Shown: piece by piece, positions 43,623 through 53,612 of the stretch
How positions within the stretch are numbered: the stretch's first letter is position 1
How the letters are laid out: every line of letters starts with the position of its first letter
DNA from: Candidatus Zemynaea palustris
GTDB taxonomy: Bacteria; Vulcanimicrobiota; Vulcanimicrobiia; Vulcanimicrobiales; Vulcanimicrobiaceae
DNA length: 64,000 nt
Assembly: GCA_003134695.1 (NCBI GenBank)
Contig: PLCB01000037.1
Coordinates: 1 to 64,000 of the forward strand
Direction of reading: 5' to 3'
Notes under the pieces: model-generated
What the model was told of the DNA's origin: nothing
Databases searched by the model: none
Seen by the model: only the letters and a program-made list of their open reading frames with translations
Made by a program: the position numbers and the translations under genes

Positions 43623-43712
43623 ATGCTTTGGCTTGAGATCGGCGTCGTTTTGATGGGCGTTGGGGGCTTCTGGCTGCTCGACGCCTACACGCGCGCTTTG
43701 GAACGGTTGTAG
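43623..43712 (+). CDS. 29-residue single-helix membrane micro-protein ahead of kdpF
   Basis: The open frame encodes MLWLEIGVVLMGVGGFWLLD then AYTRALERL and ends one base before the kdpF ATG. It has one membrane helix and a charged C-terminal tail (TRALERL). Its placement and tail suggest a small Kdp-associated subunit. I recall similar short frames ahead of kdpF in other high-GC bacteria but cannot verify that here. Codon use is GC3-rich like its neighbours, but at this length coding status is only moderately supported. Confidence 0.5.
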   Translation: MLWLEIGVVLMGVGGFWLLDAYTRALERL

Positions 43713-43713
43713 T

Positions 43714-43800
43714 ATGGCCGACGACATCCTCGGCATCGTCCTGACCGTGCTCGGCATGATCTACCTTGTCTACGCGATGTTGCGCCCGGAGAAGTTTTAG
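43714..43800 (+). CDS. kdpF: Potassium-transporting ATPase subunit KdpF
   Basis: A 28-residue single-helix protein (DDILGIVLTVLGMIYLVYAM, tail LRPEKF); the YLVYAMLRPEKF end matches the KdpF pattern. It stabilises the KdpABC complex in the membrane. kdpA follows 3 bases after its stop. Confidence 0.85.
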   Translation: MADDILGIVLTVLGMIYLVYAMLRPEKF

Positions 43801-43803
43801 ACG

Positions 43804-45504
43804 TTGAATACGTACGGTTGGGTTCAGGCCGCAGTCTTCTTCGGGCTCGTCGCTCTGCTGGCGAAGCCGGTCGGCTTGTACATGTCTGGGGTCTTCCAAG
43901 GCGAGCGGACCTTCCTTGCGCCGGTTTTCGGGCCGATCGAGCGCGGCTTCTATCGCCTCTGCCGGATCGATCCCGACGTCGAGATGAGCTGGGTCGAGTA
44001 CGTCATGGCGGTCCTCGCCTTCGGCGTGGTCGGCTTGATCTATCTCTACGTGCTCTTGCGCACTCAGGCGTGGTTGCCGTTCAATCCGCAGCATTTCCCG
44101 AACCTGAGCGCCGACAACGCCTGGAACGCCTCCGTCAGCTTCTTGACCAACACGAACTGGCAGTTCTACTCGGGCGAGAGCACGATGAGCTATTTCACGC
44201 AGATGGCGGGGCTCGCGTGGCATAACTTCGTTTCGGCTGCAACCGGGATCGCCGTCGCGATCGCGGTCGTTCGCGGCATCGCGCGCACCGACAAGAAAAC
44301 GCTCGGTAACTTCTGGGTCGATCTCACGCGTGCGACACTCTATGTTCTCGTGCCGATCAGCCTCGTCGGCGCGCTAGTTCTGGTCTGGCAGGGCGTTCCG
44401 CAGAACTTCCACGCCTACCACGACGTTGCGTCGCTTGAAGGCTTCAAACAGTCGATCACGGGCGGACCGATGGCCTCGCAAGAGATCATCAAGGAGCTCG
44501 GAACGAACGGCGGCGGTTTCGTCAACGCCAACTCGGCCTCGCCCAACGAGAACCCGACGCCGCTGAGTAATCTCATCGAAATGCTCGCGATCTTTCTCAT
44601 CGGCGCGGGCTTGACGTACACGTACGGGCGGATGGTGCGCGACCAGCGTCAAGGCTGGGCGCTGTTCGCGGCGATGAGCGTCCTCTTCGTCGGGGGATTC
44701 GCCGCGTCGTACGCCGCCGAAGCCGCCGGGAATCCGCTCGTCCACCAACTCGCCGTCGCGGGCGGCAACCTCGAGGGGAAGGAGCAGCGCTTCGGCGTCG
44801 CGGCATCGGCGCTGTTCGCGACGGTCACGACCGACACGTCGTGCGGAGCCGTGAACGCGATGCACGACTCGTTCATGCCGCTCGGCGGACTCGTCCCGCT
44901 GGCGAACATGCAACTCGGCGAGATCGTCTTCGGCGGCGTCGGAACGGGCCTCTACGGGATGATCGTCTTCGTCGTGCTGACGGTCTTCATCGCGGGCCTG
45001 ATGGTCGGGCGCACCCCCGAGTATCTCGGGAAGAAGATCGAGCGGCGCGAGATGCAGCTCGCGATTCTGGCGGCGCTCGTGCTTCCGGTGCTCGCGCTGA
45101 TCCCGTCTGCGGTTTCGGTGCTGTTGAAAGCCGGCACGGCGACGCTCGGCAACAACGGCGCGCACGGGTTCTCGGAGATCCTCTACATGTTTGCCTCGAC
45201 GACCGAGAACAACGGGAGTGCGTTCGCGGGCATCGGCGGTAACCTCTACTTGAACCTGGTCACCGGCGCCGTGATGCTCCTCGGTCGCTACGGCTTCCTC
45301 ATCCCGATCATGGCGCTCGCCGGCTCGCTCGCCGGGAAGAAGAGCGTCCCGGAGACGCTCGGAACCTTCAAGACGCACTCGCCGATCTTCGTGTTCCTCT
45401 TGCTCGGCGTGATCGTGATCGTCGGACTCTTGACGTTCGTCCCCGCCGACGCGCTGGGCCCGATCGTCGAGCAACTCCAACTCCAACAGGGCAAGGTGTT
45501 CTGA
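43804..45504 (+). CDS. kdpA: Potassium-transporting ATPase subunit KdpA (copy 1)
   Basis: A 566-residue channel-like subunit started by TTG with GGAGAAG upstream. Four pore-loop filters are visible: [30 protein letters not shown] (about residue 232), [15 protein letters not shown] (about 345) and [11 protein letters not shown]. KdpA binds and selects K+ and passes it to KdpB through the intersubunit tunnel. The filters have consensus form, so this copy should be the functional partner of kdpB and kdpC encoded next. Confidence 0.97.
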   Translation: MNTYGWVQAAVFFGLVALLAKPVGLYMSGVFQGERTFLAPVFGPIERGFYRLCRIDPDVEMSWVEYVMAVLAFGVVGLIYLYVLLRTQAWLPFNPQHFPNLSADNAWNASVSFLTNTNWQFYSGESTMSYFTQMAGLAWHNFVSAATGIAVAIAVVRGIARTDKKTLGNFWVDLTRATLYVLVPISLVGALVLVWQGVPQNFHAYHDVASLEGFKQSITGGPMASQEIIKELGTNGGGFVNANSASPNENPTPLSNLIEMLAIFLIGAGLTYTYGRMVRDQRQGWALFAAMSVLFVGGFAASYAAEAAGNPLVHQLAVAGGNLEGKEQRFGVAASALFATVTTDTSCGAVNAMHDSFMPLGGLVPLANMQLGEIVFGGVGTGLYGMIVFVVLTVFIAGLMVGRTPEYLGKKIERREMQLAILAALVLPVLALIPSAVSVLLKAGTATLGNNGAHGFSEILYMFASTTENNGSAFAGIGGNLYLNLVTGAVMLLGRYGFLIPIMALAGSLAGKKSVPETLGTFKTHSPIFVFLLLGVIVIVGLLTFVPADALGPIVEQLQLQQGKVF

Positions 45505-47558
45505 TGATTTCGCAGCGCCGTATCGAGCGCCGTCCGCAGTCGCGCTCACTCCTCGACACCGCGATTCTGTGGCGCGCGACGCTTGACTCGTTCGTGAAGC
45601 TCGACCCGCGCGTCCAGATGCGCAATCCCGTCATGTTCGTCGTCGAAGTCGGCGCCGCGGCAGTCACCGGCTTTTTCTTCCGTGACATCTTCACGCCGGG
45701 CCACGGCAGTGCCGGTTTCGACTTCGCGATCGCGGCGTGGTTGTGGTTTACCGTCGTATTCGCGAACTTCGCCGAAGCGATGGCGGAAGGCCGCGGAAAA
45801 GCGCAAGCGGAGTTCATGCGGCGCACGAAGACGGAGACGACCGCGCGCCGCGTCGTCGACGGGAAAGAGGAGGTCGTCAGCGCCGCCGCGCTGCGCCGCG
45901 GCGACGTCGTGCGCGTCAACGCCGGCGAGCTGGTTCCGGGCGACGGTGACGTGATCGAAGGTGCCGCAAGCGTCGACGAATCGGCGATTACGGGGGAGTC
46001 CGCCCCGGTCATCCGCGCGGCGGGCGGCGATCGCAGCGCCGTCACCGGTGGAACCCGTGTGCTTTCGGATAGCATCTTGATTCGCATCACCTCGAATCCC
46101 GGCGAGACGTTCCTCGACCGGATGATCGCGCTCGTCGAAGGTGCGCAACGGCAAAAGACGCCGAACGAGATCGCGCTCGCGATCCTGCTGGCAGGCTTGA
46201 CCATCATCTTCGTCATCGCGGTCGCGACGCTCGCACCGTTTTCGATTTACGCCGGCGCTCATCAGAGCGTGACGGTGCTGATCGCGCTCTTGGTCTGCCT
46301 GATTCCAACCACGATCGGCGGTTTGCTCTCGGCGATCGGGATCGCCGGGATGGACCGCGTCATGCAACGCAACGTCCTCGCCGCGAGCGGTCGCGCGGTC
46401 GAAGCCGCCGGCGACGTCGACACGCTTTTGCTCGACAAGACCGGGACGATTACCCTCGGGAACCGGCAGGCCAGCGAGTTCGTCGCGGCGCCGGGCGTCA
46501 CCGTCGAAGAGTTATCGCTGGCGGCCTACCTCTCGTCGTTGCCCGACGAGACGCCGGAGGGCCAGTCGATCGTCACTCTGGCGCAGACCTCGATTTCCGG
46601 CGAGGTCGCGATTCCAGCCGGTTCGACGTTCGTACCGTTCAGCGCATACACGCGGATGAGCGGACTCGATCTCGCCGGCGGCGGTGCGATTCGGAAAGGC
46701 GCGCCGGATGCGGTGCGCGCCTGGGTGCGCGAGCGTGGGGGCGAGGACTCAGGCGAGCTCTCGAAGGACGTGGAACGTATCGCGCGTTCCGGCGGAACGC
46801 CGCTCTTGCTGGCGCGCGACGGCCGGGTGCTCGCCGCGATCCATCTCAAAGACATCCTCAAGCCCAACACCAAGGAGCGGTTCGACAGGCTGCGCGCGAT
46901 GGGGATTCGGACGGTGATGATCACCGGCGACAACCCGCTCACGGCCAACGCGATCGCGCGTGAAGCGGGGGTCGACGACTTTCTCGCCGAGGCGACGCCG
47001 GAGACGAAGATGGCGCTCATCAAGCGCGAGCAAGTCTCGGGACGTCTTGTCGCGATGACCGGCGACGGCACCAACGACGCGCCCGCCTTGGCCCAAGCCG
47101 ACGTCGGCGTTGCGATGAACTCCGGGACGCAGGCGGCCAAAGAGGCCGCCAACATGATCGATCTCGACTCCGATCCGACTAAATTGATCGAGATCGTCGA
47201 GATCGGCAAGCAGCTCTTGATGACTCGCGGAGCGCTCACGACGTTTTCGATCGCCAACGACGTCGCGAAGTATTTCGCAATCCTGCCGGCGATGTTCGTG
47301 ATCGCCTATCCGGCGATGGACGTCCTCAACGTCATGCGGCTCAACCCGCACAGCGCGATCCTCTCGGCCGTGATCTTCAACGCGCTCATCATCGTCGCCC
47401 TGATCCCGCTCGCTCTCAAGGGCGTCGCCTACCGGCCGCGCGGTGCCGACGCCGTCTTGCGCGACAACGTGCTGGTCTACGGCGTCGGCGGAATCATCCT
47501 TCCGTTCATCGGAATCAAAATGATCGATATGTTGCTTGCGGCCTTCCACCTGACATGA
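45504..47558 (+). CDS. kdpB: Potassium-transporting P-type ATPase subunit KdpB
   Basis: A 684-residue P-type ATPase. Phosphorylated Asp in [12 protein letters not shown] (about residue 311), actuator motif [15 protein letters not shown]-site region [11 protein letters not shown] and hinge [20 protein letters not shown]. It powers K+ uptake with KdpA and KdpC. Its start overlaps the kdpA stop (TGATG), and kdpC overlaps its end. Confidence 0.97.
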   Translation: MISQRRIERRPQSRSLLDTAILWRATLDSFVKLDPRVQMRNPVMFVVEVGAAAVTGFFFRDIFTPGHGSAGFDFAIAAWLWFTVVFANFAEAMAEGRGKAQAEFMRRTKTETTARRVVDGKEEVVSAAALRRGDVVRVNAGELVPGDGDVIEGAASVDESAITGESAPVIRAAGGDRSAVTGGTRVLSDSILIRITSNPGETFLDRMIALVEGAQRQKTPNEIALAILLAGLTIIFVIAVATLAPFSIYAGAHQSVTVLIALLVCLIPTTIGGLLSAIGIAGMDRVMQRNVLAASGRAVEAAGDVDTLLLDKTGTITLGNRQASEFVAAPGVTVEELSLAAYLSSLPDETPEGQSIVTLAQTSISGEVAIPAGSTFVPFSAYTRMSGLDLAGGGAIRKGAPDAVRAWVRERGGEDSGELSKDVERIARSGGTPLLLARDGRVLAAIHLKDILKPNTKERFDRLRAMGIRTVMITGDNPLTANAIAREAGVDDFLAEATPETKMALIKREQVSGRLVAMTGDGTNDAPALAQADVGVAMNSGTQAAKEAANMIDLDSDPTKLIEIVEIGKQLLMTRGALTTFSIANDVAKYFAILPAMFVIAYPAMDVLNVMRLNPHSAILSAVIFNALIIVALIPLALKGVAYRPRGADAVLRDNVLVYGVGGIILPFIGIKMIDMLLAAFHLT

Positions 47559-48127
47559 AGAAACATCTCGTTACGGCCGCGCTCTTTACCGTTTTCTCGG
47601 TCATCGCACTCGGGATCGTGTACCCGCTGGTGATGACCGGGATCTCGATGCTCGTCTTCCCCGCGCAGGCCAACGGCTCGCTGGTCACGGCCAACGGCAA
47701 GGTCGTCGGTTCGCGGATTATCGGCCAACAGTGGACCAAACCGCAGTACTTCCACGGGCGCTTGTCGGCTGCGGGAAAAGGTTACGATCCGACCTCGACC
47801 GGCGGCACGAATCTGGCGCCGACCTCGAAGAAACTGATCGACGCGACCAAAGCGGCGGTCGTCGCGCTGAAGAAGGAAAACCCCGATGCGAGGGGACCGG
47901 TTCCGATGGATCTCGTCACCTCGAGCGCGAGCGGCATCGATCCCGACATCAGCGTCGAGGCTGCGTATTATCAAGTTCCACGCATCGCCAAGGCGCGCGG
48001 CCTCTCATCGGCGGCGGTCTATACCCTCGTCGACCATCACGTGCAGGGGCGCACCCTCGGGTTTCTGGGCGAACCCCGCGTCAACGTCTTGGAACTCAAC
48101 CTGAGCCTCGACGCCGCCCGAAGTTAG
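47555..48127 (+). CDS. kdpC: Potassium-transporting ATPase subunit KdpC
   Basis: A 190-residue protein with one N-terminal helix ([20 protein letters not shown]) and periplasmic domain containing [40 protein letters not shown] and [13 protein letters not shown], all conserved in KdpC. It stabilises the complex. ATG overlaps the kdpB stop by 4 bases. Confidence 0.96.
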   Translation: MKKHLVTAALFTVFSVIALGIVYPLVMTGISMLVFPAQANGSLVTANGKVVGSRIIGQQWTKPQYFHGRLSAAGKGYDPTSTGGTNLAPTSKKLIDATKAAVVALKKENPDARGPVPMDLVTSSASGIDPDISVEAAYYQVPRIAKARGLSSAAVYTLVDHHVQGRTLGFLGEPRVNVLELNLSLDAARS

Positions 48128-48153
48128 AGAAGCTGGGAACTGGCTAGGCGGCG

Positions 48154-49845
48154 ATGCCGGCGCTGAGTTGGATCAATCTTCTCGCCGTCCTCGGCGTCCT
48201 GTTGCTCCTGACCAAACCGCTCGGCGGATACATCGAGCGCGTCTTCGGCGGGCAGCGAACATTGTTGTCGCCGCTGCTCGAACCCGTCGAGCGCGTCGTC
48301 TACCGCTTGTGCCGCGTGTCGTCGGCCGAGATGTCGTGGAGCGGCTACGCGCTCGGGGCCCTTGCTGTCGGTGCGGCGTCGGTGAGCGCGCTCTACGTCA
48401 TTTTGCGGGTCCAGCAGTGGCTTCCGCTCAACCCACAGCATTTCACGAATTTGGCGCCGGACGTCGCATTCAATACCGCCATCAGCTTTGCGACGACGAC
48501 GAATTGGCAGGTTTATAGCGGCGAAAACGCCCTGAGTTATCTCTCCCAGATGGCCGGGATCGTGCCGCAGATGTTTGTGGCGAGCGCCGTCGGCTTGGCT
48601 CTAGGGATCGCCTTCATCCGAGCGCTGGCTCGCAGCGAATCAGGAACCCTCGGAAACTTCTGGGTCGATCTCATCCGCGGCATGCTCTACCTGATGCTGC
48701 CGCTCTCCGTCATCGGCACGCTGCTCTACGCCTCCCAAGGCGTTCCGCAAAACTTTCACGCCTACGCCGACGTGCTCAATGCGGAGGGGTTCAAGCAGGC
48801 CATAACGGGCGGTCCGATGGCCTCGGAGACGATCATCGAATTGCTCGGCGGCAACGGCGGCGGCTTCGTCGGCGCTAATGCGGCGTCGCCCAACGAGAAT
48901 CCGACCGCGCTCTGCAACTTCCTCGAGCTCCTGACGATGTTGCTGATTCCGGCCGCTTTGACCAACACGTTCGGCCGGATGGTCAAGGACGTGCGCCAAG
49001 GCTGGCTCCTGTTCGCGGCGATGGCGGTGCTGCTCGTCGGCGGCGCAGTCGTCGGACAGATCGCCGAATCGCACGGAAACCCCGCGATCGCCGCGCTCGG
49101 CGTGCACGGCCCCAATTGGGAGGGGAAGGAGGCCCGGTTCGGCCCTGACTCTGCCGGACTCTCGGTTGCGGTCGCGACCGCCACGGGAAACGGCGCCGCG
49201 AACGCAACGTATGATTCGCTCATGCCGCTTGCGGACTTGGTCGCGCTCGCCAACATGCAAACCTCGGAAGTCATCTTCGGCGGCGTCGGGAGCGGATTGT
49301 ACGGTATGCTGATCTACGCGATCCTGACCGTCTTCATCGCCGGACTGATGGTGGGCCGAACGCCCGAGTATCTCGGGAAGAAGATCGCGCGCCGCGAGGT
49401 GCAGTTTGCGATGCTCGCGGTCTTGGCGTTCGCGCTTGCGGTTCTCGTCCCGGCGGCGATCGCATCGGTCTCGCGCGATGGCCGGGCCGTCCTCGGTAAC
49501 GGCGGACCTCATGGGTTCAGCGAGATCGTCTACGCTTTCACCTCGACGGCGGCGAACAACGGAAGCGCGATGGCCGGGCTCGGCTCGAACCTCTTCTACA
49601 ATCTCATGACCGCCGGAGCGATGTTCGTCGGGCGGTTCGCCGTCGCGATCGCGACGATGGCGCTCGCCGGTTCCCTCGCCGCGCAATCAAAGAGCGTGCG
49701 TCTGTCGCGGGGCACCTTCCGGACCGACACGGTCATGTTCGGCGCCTTGCTGCTCGGCGTCGTCGTCATCGTCGGCGCGCTGACGTTCCTCCCCGCCGAT
49801 TTACTCGGCCCGATCGTCGAGCAAGCGATAAACGCACGTCACTGA
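48154..49845 (+). CDS. Second, divergent KdpA paralogue
   Basis: A 563-residue KdpA homologue 26 bases after kdpC, in addition to the copy at 43804. Architecture and helices are retained, but pore loops differ: TTTNWQVYSGE, GGNGGGFVGANAASPNENP, ATGNGAANATYDSL in place of [14 protein letters not shown], and TAANNGSAMAG. The change of the third loop and of GTN to GGN may alter ion selectivity or affinity. It may be an alternative KdpA for the same KdpB and KdpC or a regulatory form. Identity as a KdpA homologue is certain; role is inference. Confidence 0.93.
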   Translation: MPALSWINLLAVLGVLLLLTKPLGGYIERVFGGQRTLLSPLLEPVERVVYRLCRVSSAEMSWSGYALGALAVGAASVSALYVILRVQQWLPLNPQHFTNLAPDVAFNTAISFATTTNWQVYSGENALSYLSQMAGIVPQMFVASAVGLALGIAFIRALARSESGTLGNFWVDLIRGMLYLMLPLSVIGTLLYASQGVPQNFHAYADVLNAEGFKQAITGGPMASETIIELLGGNGGGFVGANAASPNENPTALCNFLELLTMLLIPAALTNTFGRMVKDVRQGWLLFAAMAVLLVGGAVVGQIAESHGNPAIAALGVHGPNWEGKEARFGPDSAGLSVAVATATGNGAANATYDSLMPLADLVALANMQTSEVIFGGVGSGLYGMLIYAILTVFIAGLMVGRTPEYLGKKIARREVQFAMLAVLAFALAVLVPAAIASVSRDGRAVLGNGGPHGFSEIVYAFTSTAANNGSAMAGLGSNLFYNLMTAGAMFVGRFAVAIATMALAGSLAAQSKSVRLSRGTFRTDTVMFGALLLGVVVIVGALTFLPADLLGPIVEQAINARH

Positions 49846-51965
49846 TCCGTCGCGGCCAGGATCAGCAGCTGCTTCGCGCCGGCGTCGAGAAGGCGCCGGC
49901 CGAAAGGTACGCCGCGCGGCCACAGCGGCTTGTGCCGCGCGCCCTCGACCGCGATCGTCGTCGCCCCCTCTTCCTTCGCGGCCGCGACGAGGGCGACGGC
50001 GGGATCTTTTCCGCTGACGACGCGCCACCGGCCACGGACGCGGCGGGTCGCGTCCTCGAGCGCCGTCGTGACGCGCGAAGGCGAAGTGCCGCCGCCCCCG
50101 GCGTGAACGACCGTGAAGTCGATCCCGAGTCGCTGCGTCAAACGAGCACAGCGTTCGATGAGATCGATCTCGCGTTCGCGTGCTTTGACGCCGAGCGCGA
50201 GGCGCGCAAACGGCGACGGCCCGCGCTCGCCGCGAGCGTGCACGACCTCGCGCAGCGCCAGTTCCCGCAGCGCCGAGAGATTCTCGGTCTTGAAGAAGTT
50301 GGCGAGGGCGGCGTCGATCTTTTCTTGCCGGTAGATCTTGCCGGCGCGCAGGCGCTCGCGCAGCGTCTCGGGCGTCGTATCGATCAAGATGACCTCGTCG
50401 GCGATTTCGAGGATGTCGTCGGGGATCGTTTCGCGGACACGCTGGCCCGTCAGACGGTAGACCGCGTCGCCGAGACCTTCGAGGTGTTGGACGTTGAGCG
50501 TGGTCATCACCGAAATCCCCGCGCGCAGCACCTGTAAGACGTCGTCGAAGCGCTTGGCGTGCTCGTCACCGAGGGCATTGGTGTGCGCCAGTTCGTCGAT
50601 CAAGGCCACCTTCGGATGCCGTTTTAACAGCGCGTCAAGATCGAGTTCGCTGGCCTGCACGCCCTCCGATCCGATGATGCGGCGCGGCAAGACCTCGAGC
50701 TCGCCGATCTTCGCTTCAGTATCCGCCCGGCCGTGGGTCTCGATCAGGGCGCCGACGACATCGACGCCTTCCTCGCGAAGTTGATGCGCGCGCTCGAGCA
50801 TCGCGTAGGTCTTTCCGCTTCCCGCGGCCGCGCCCAAGTAGATCGTCAACTTGCCGTAGCCGATGCGCATTCGATCGGCGGACGTCTGCGCGTAGCGCGA
50901 GAAACTCATCGAACGGTCCGGTGCGTCGACAAGGGCCGTGGGATCGACGATGAAGACGTCGCGCTCGGCCGGTGAGGTCGCGACGCGTTGCGCGAGCGGC
51001 CCGAGCGGGATCGAGACGAGGCTTGCGCGCAATTCGCCGAAACGCGGTCGATTGGCATCGAAGGTCGCGATCGGAACGACGTGCGCGTCGACGTCGCGCG
51101 CCAAGGTCGCGAGCGCATCGAGGTCCCGTTCGCCGACCAGCGCGACGTCGAGCGCGAGATCGAGCGCTTCGGCGAACGAAGCCGATTTGCGCAAGAACGT
51201 GCCGAGGTCGCCGTTTCCGGTCGCGAGAGCGATCAGCGTCGAAGCTTTGCGCGCCACGACCGCCGGCTCGGTGAGATCGTCGATCGTTCGCAGCATCATC
51301 TCGCGCAAGAAGCGCAAGGTTTGCGGGCGGAAGACGCCGCCGCGTGCCGCAGCCACGTCGGCCGGTGCGACGATCGCTCCGGCGGTGAGGCGGGATTCGA
51401 ATTGTTCGGGCGCGAGATCAATCGCCACGACCTGATCGGCGACGCGCAGGAACGACATTGGGACGATTTCGCGGATCCGGTGGCCGATCAAGCGTTCCGC
51501 CGCCGCCGCCACGGCCTCGACGTGCTGGATGTTGAGGGCGCCGGCGACGCCGATACCGGCGTCACGTAAGGCGAGTGCATCCTCCCAACGCTTGGCGTGT
51601 TTGCTGCCCGGAAGATTCGTGTGTGCGAGCTCGTCGAGGACGACGAATTGCGGCCGCATCGTCAGCGTCGCGTCGTAATCAAATTCTTCGAAGACCGAAC
51701 TTTCGATTTTGACTCTTCGTGGGGGGACGCGAGGCAGTTGAGCGGCCAGACGATCGAGGTCGGGTCTTCCCTTCGTCTCGATCCAGCCGAGGACGACGCG
51801 CGTCCCCTCGCGCTGCAGGGCGAGCGCATCCTCGAGAAGCCGCCGCGTCTTGCCCGCGCCCGGCGCGACGGCGAGATAGACCGTCAAGCGCGGCGCGAGG
51901 CCGAGATCCTTGAGCAGTGCTTCGGCGGAGCTCTCTCCAAAACGTTCGTTCACCGGCGCGTTCAT
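49839..51965 (-). CDS. KdpD-type sensor with two fused input modules and no kinase
   Basis: A 708-residue cytoplasmic protein made of two KdpD N-terminal modules in tandem. Module 1: Walker A VAPGAGKTRRLLEDA (33-41), VVLDELAHTNLPGSKHAKRW (109 on), ALNIQHVEAV (143 on), then a USP-like domain (~245-345). Module 2: AAAGSGKTYAMLERA (379-386), ALIDELAHTNALGDEHAKRF (454 on), TLNVQHLEGL (489 on), then a second USP-like domain (~585-708). There are no membrane helices, GAF, HisKA or ATPase domains, which normal KdpD has. It is convergent with kdpA2, overlapping by 7 bases, and divergent from a separate kinase gene. In the family these modules sense K+, ionic strength or c-di-AMP. Confidence 0.92.
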   Translation of the reverse strand: MNAPVNERFGESSAEALLKDLGLAPRLTVYLAVAPGAGKTRRLLEDALALQREGTRVVLGWIETKGRPDLDRLAAQLPRVPPRRVKIESSVFEEFDYDATLTMRPQFVVLDELAHTNLPGSKHAKRWEDALALRDAGIGVAGALNIQHVEAVAAAAERLIGHRIREIVPMSFLRVADQVVAIDLAPEQFESRLTAGAIVAPADVAAARGGVFRPQTLRFLREMMLRTIDDLTEPAVVARKASTLIALATGNGDLGTFLRKSASFAEALDLALDVALVGERDLDALATLARDVDAHVVPIATFDANRPRFGELRASLVSIPLGPLAQRVATSPAERDVFIVDPTALVDAPDRSMSFSRYAQTSADRMRIGYGKLTIYLGAAAGSGKTYAMLERAHQLREEGVDVVGALIETHGRADTEAKIGELEVLPRRIIGSEGVQASELDLDALLKRHPKVALIDELAHTNALGDEHAKRFDDVLQVLRAGISVMTTLNVQHLEGLGDAVYRLTGQRVRETIPDDILEIADEVILIDTTPETLRERLRAGKIYRQEKIDAALANFFKTENLSALRELALREVVHARGERGPSPFARLALGVKAREREIDLIERCARLTQRLGIDFTVVHAGGGGTSPSRVTTALEDATRRVRGRWRVVSGKDPAVALVAAAKEEGATTIAVEGARHKPLWPRGVPFGRRLLDAGAKQLLILAATDQ

Positions 51966-51970
51966 TCTAG

Positions 51971-52012
51971 GGCGCGGGACGTTGCCCCGCGCCGGCCTTT
52001 TAAGGGCGCGGG
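51971..52012 (+). promoter_or_regulatory. Two mutually exclusive GC stem-loops, attenuator-like leader of the kinase gene
   Basis: CCCGCGCC (51986-51993) can pair with the identical segment GGCGCGGG upstream (51971-51978, 7-base loop) or downstream (52005-52012, 11-base loop). The downstream form is followed by TCCCCCTTTT, like an intrinsic terminator; the upstream form would prevent it. It lies 32 bases before the kinase start codon. Confidence 0.45.
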
Positions 52013-52043
52013 TCCCCCTTTTCGTAACACCGAAGTCCTAGGC

Positions 52044-53612
52044 GTGTCCCCGCGTTGGATCCGTCCGGCTTGCATCGTGCTGCTGGTTGCGGCATGGGTC
52101 CTGGACGTGATTACGCCGCAGCTCCTGATCGTCGCAATCTTGCTGAACGGCCCGATTGCGCTGAGCAGTCTCGCGAGCGACTCGCGTTTCACCCGCATTT
52201 TGGTCGTGCTCGCGGTGGCGGCCGACGCCAGCGGCGGCTACATCAACGGTTTGGCCGAGCACCATTGGGACACGATCGCGCTCTGGAATCGGGCGTTGGT
52301 CGCGCTTTCGTTATTCTTGGTTGGGAGTCTCAGCATCACCGCGCAGCAAGCGGCTCGGCGCGCCGGTGAGTCGGCGGCGAGGGAAGCGCGCGTGTCGCGC
52401 GAGCGCGACCTGCGGCGCGCCGTCGAGGCCATTCGCGCGTCGATCAACTCCGAGTTGATCGCGCGAGCGGCGGCACGTGGAGCACTCGACGCGCTGCACG
52501 CCGATCGAGCGCTCATCTATGTCTTCGACGAAAGCCGCGAGGTCTTCACTACCTACGACGCCGCCGGCGACGATCTGCGCGTCACGCCGGCCCGACCTCC
52601 CTCGCCGGTCCTTTCGCTTCTCGAACGCATCGCGGAGAGCCGTACCCTCGTTCGCCTCAGCGCGGCGGACACCGTTGCTCGGTTCGCGCTGGATGCGCTG
52701 GGGACGCCGCACGCGATCGGCGTCGCCCTGGCCGAGCACGACCAGCTCTTCGGCGTTCTCATTCTGTTACGGAGAGACGCGCCGTTTGAGGAAAATTTTG
52801 AAGAGGGCCTACAATATTACGCCGACCAAACGGGCATCGCTATGGCTCAGGCTTCACTGTTCGGGCAGCTGGCCGATCGCAACGAGGCGCTGGCCTTGGC
52901 AAATGCCGCGCTACGCGAGCAAAGCGACGTCATCCGTGACCTCGTCTACGCGCTTTCACATGATCTGCGAACGCCGCTCGCAGCCACGAGCCTTACGCTC
53001 CGTCAGGCTCTCGAGGGCGCCTACGGCGCGCTGCCGCAGGCGTATCGCGAGATTCTCGAACGGACGATTCGCTCGAACGACGAGCTGCAACGGCTTGCCG
53101 AGACGCTCTTGCTCGTCTCGCGGTACGAATCCGGCGACCCCTCGCCGCGCCGCGACGTCGTCGACGTAACGGCGCTGGCGCGATCGGTCGTCGACGAACT
53201 CGCGCCGCTTTGGCAGGAGAAGCGGCTGGCCGTACGCGTCGAAACGGTGGAGGCGGTCGACGTCGCAGGCGACGAGTCCGAACTGCGACGCGCACTCGTC
53301 AACCTGGTCGCCAACGCGGTGAAGTTCACGCCGGCCGGCGGCACGATCGGCGTTCGAGTCGCCGCGAACGAGCGCGCCTCCATCGTCGTCGAAGATAGCG
53401 GTTACGGTGTCGGCGAGGCCGAGCGCGCGACGCTCTTCCAACGAAGTCACGGCGATCCGCGGGTCGGCTCGAGTTCGGGGCTGGGCCTTTACCTGGTACG
53501 GCGGATCGCCGAAGGTCACGGCGGCCGTGTAGCCTACGCGCCACGACCGGGCGGCGGCAGCGCCTTCGCCATGGAACTCCCGCTCGTAGCCGAAGTCCCC
53601 GCGTCGAGATGA
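52044..53612 (+). CDS. Membrane GAF histidine kinase, probable transmitter half of a split KdpD
   Basis: A 522-residue kinase from the GTG at 52044; the longer open frame upstream is antisense to the sensor gene. The first ~95 residues hold three to four helices (ACIVLLVAAWVLDVITPQLL, ALVALSLFLVGSLSITA), then a coiled linker, a GAF domain (~130-270; AHGALDAL-type start, LALDALGTPHAIGVALAEHD region), HisKA with His306 in YALSHDLRTPLAATS, and HATPase_c with LVNLVANAVKFTP and GSSSGLGLYLVRRIAEGHGG. That order equals the C-terminal half of KdpD. ATGA coupling to the next gene makes a two-component pair. Confidence 0.88.
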   Translation: MSPRWIRPACIVLLVAAWVLDVITPQLLIVAILLNGPIALSSLASDSRFTRILVVLAVAADASGGYINGLAEHHWDTIALWNRALVALSLFLVGSLSITAQQAARRAGESAAREARVSRERDLRRAVEAIRASINSELIARAAARGALDALHADRALIYVFDESREVFTTYDAAGDDLRVTPARPPSPVLSLLERIAESRTLVRLSAADTVARFALDALGTPHAIGVALAEHDQLFGVLILLRRDAPFEENFEEGLQYYADQTGIAMAQASLFGQLADRNEALALANAALREQSDVIRDLVYALSHDLRTPLAATSLTLRQALEGAYGALPQAYREILERTIRSNDELQRLAETLLLVSRYESGDPSPRRDVVDVTALARSVVDELAPLWQEKRLAVRVETVEAVDVAGDESELRRALVNLVANAVKFTPAGGTIGVRVAANERASIVVEDSGYGVGEAERATLFQRSHGDPRVGSSSGLGLYLVRRIAEGHGGRVAYAPRPGGGSAFAMELPLVAEVPASR

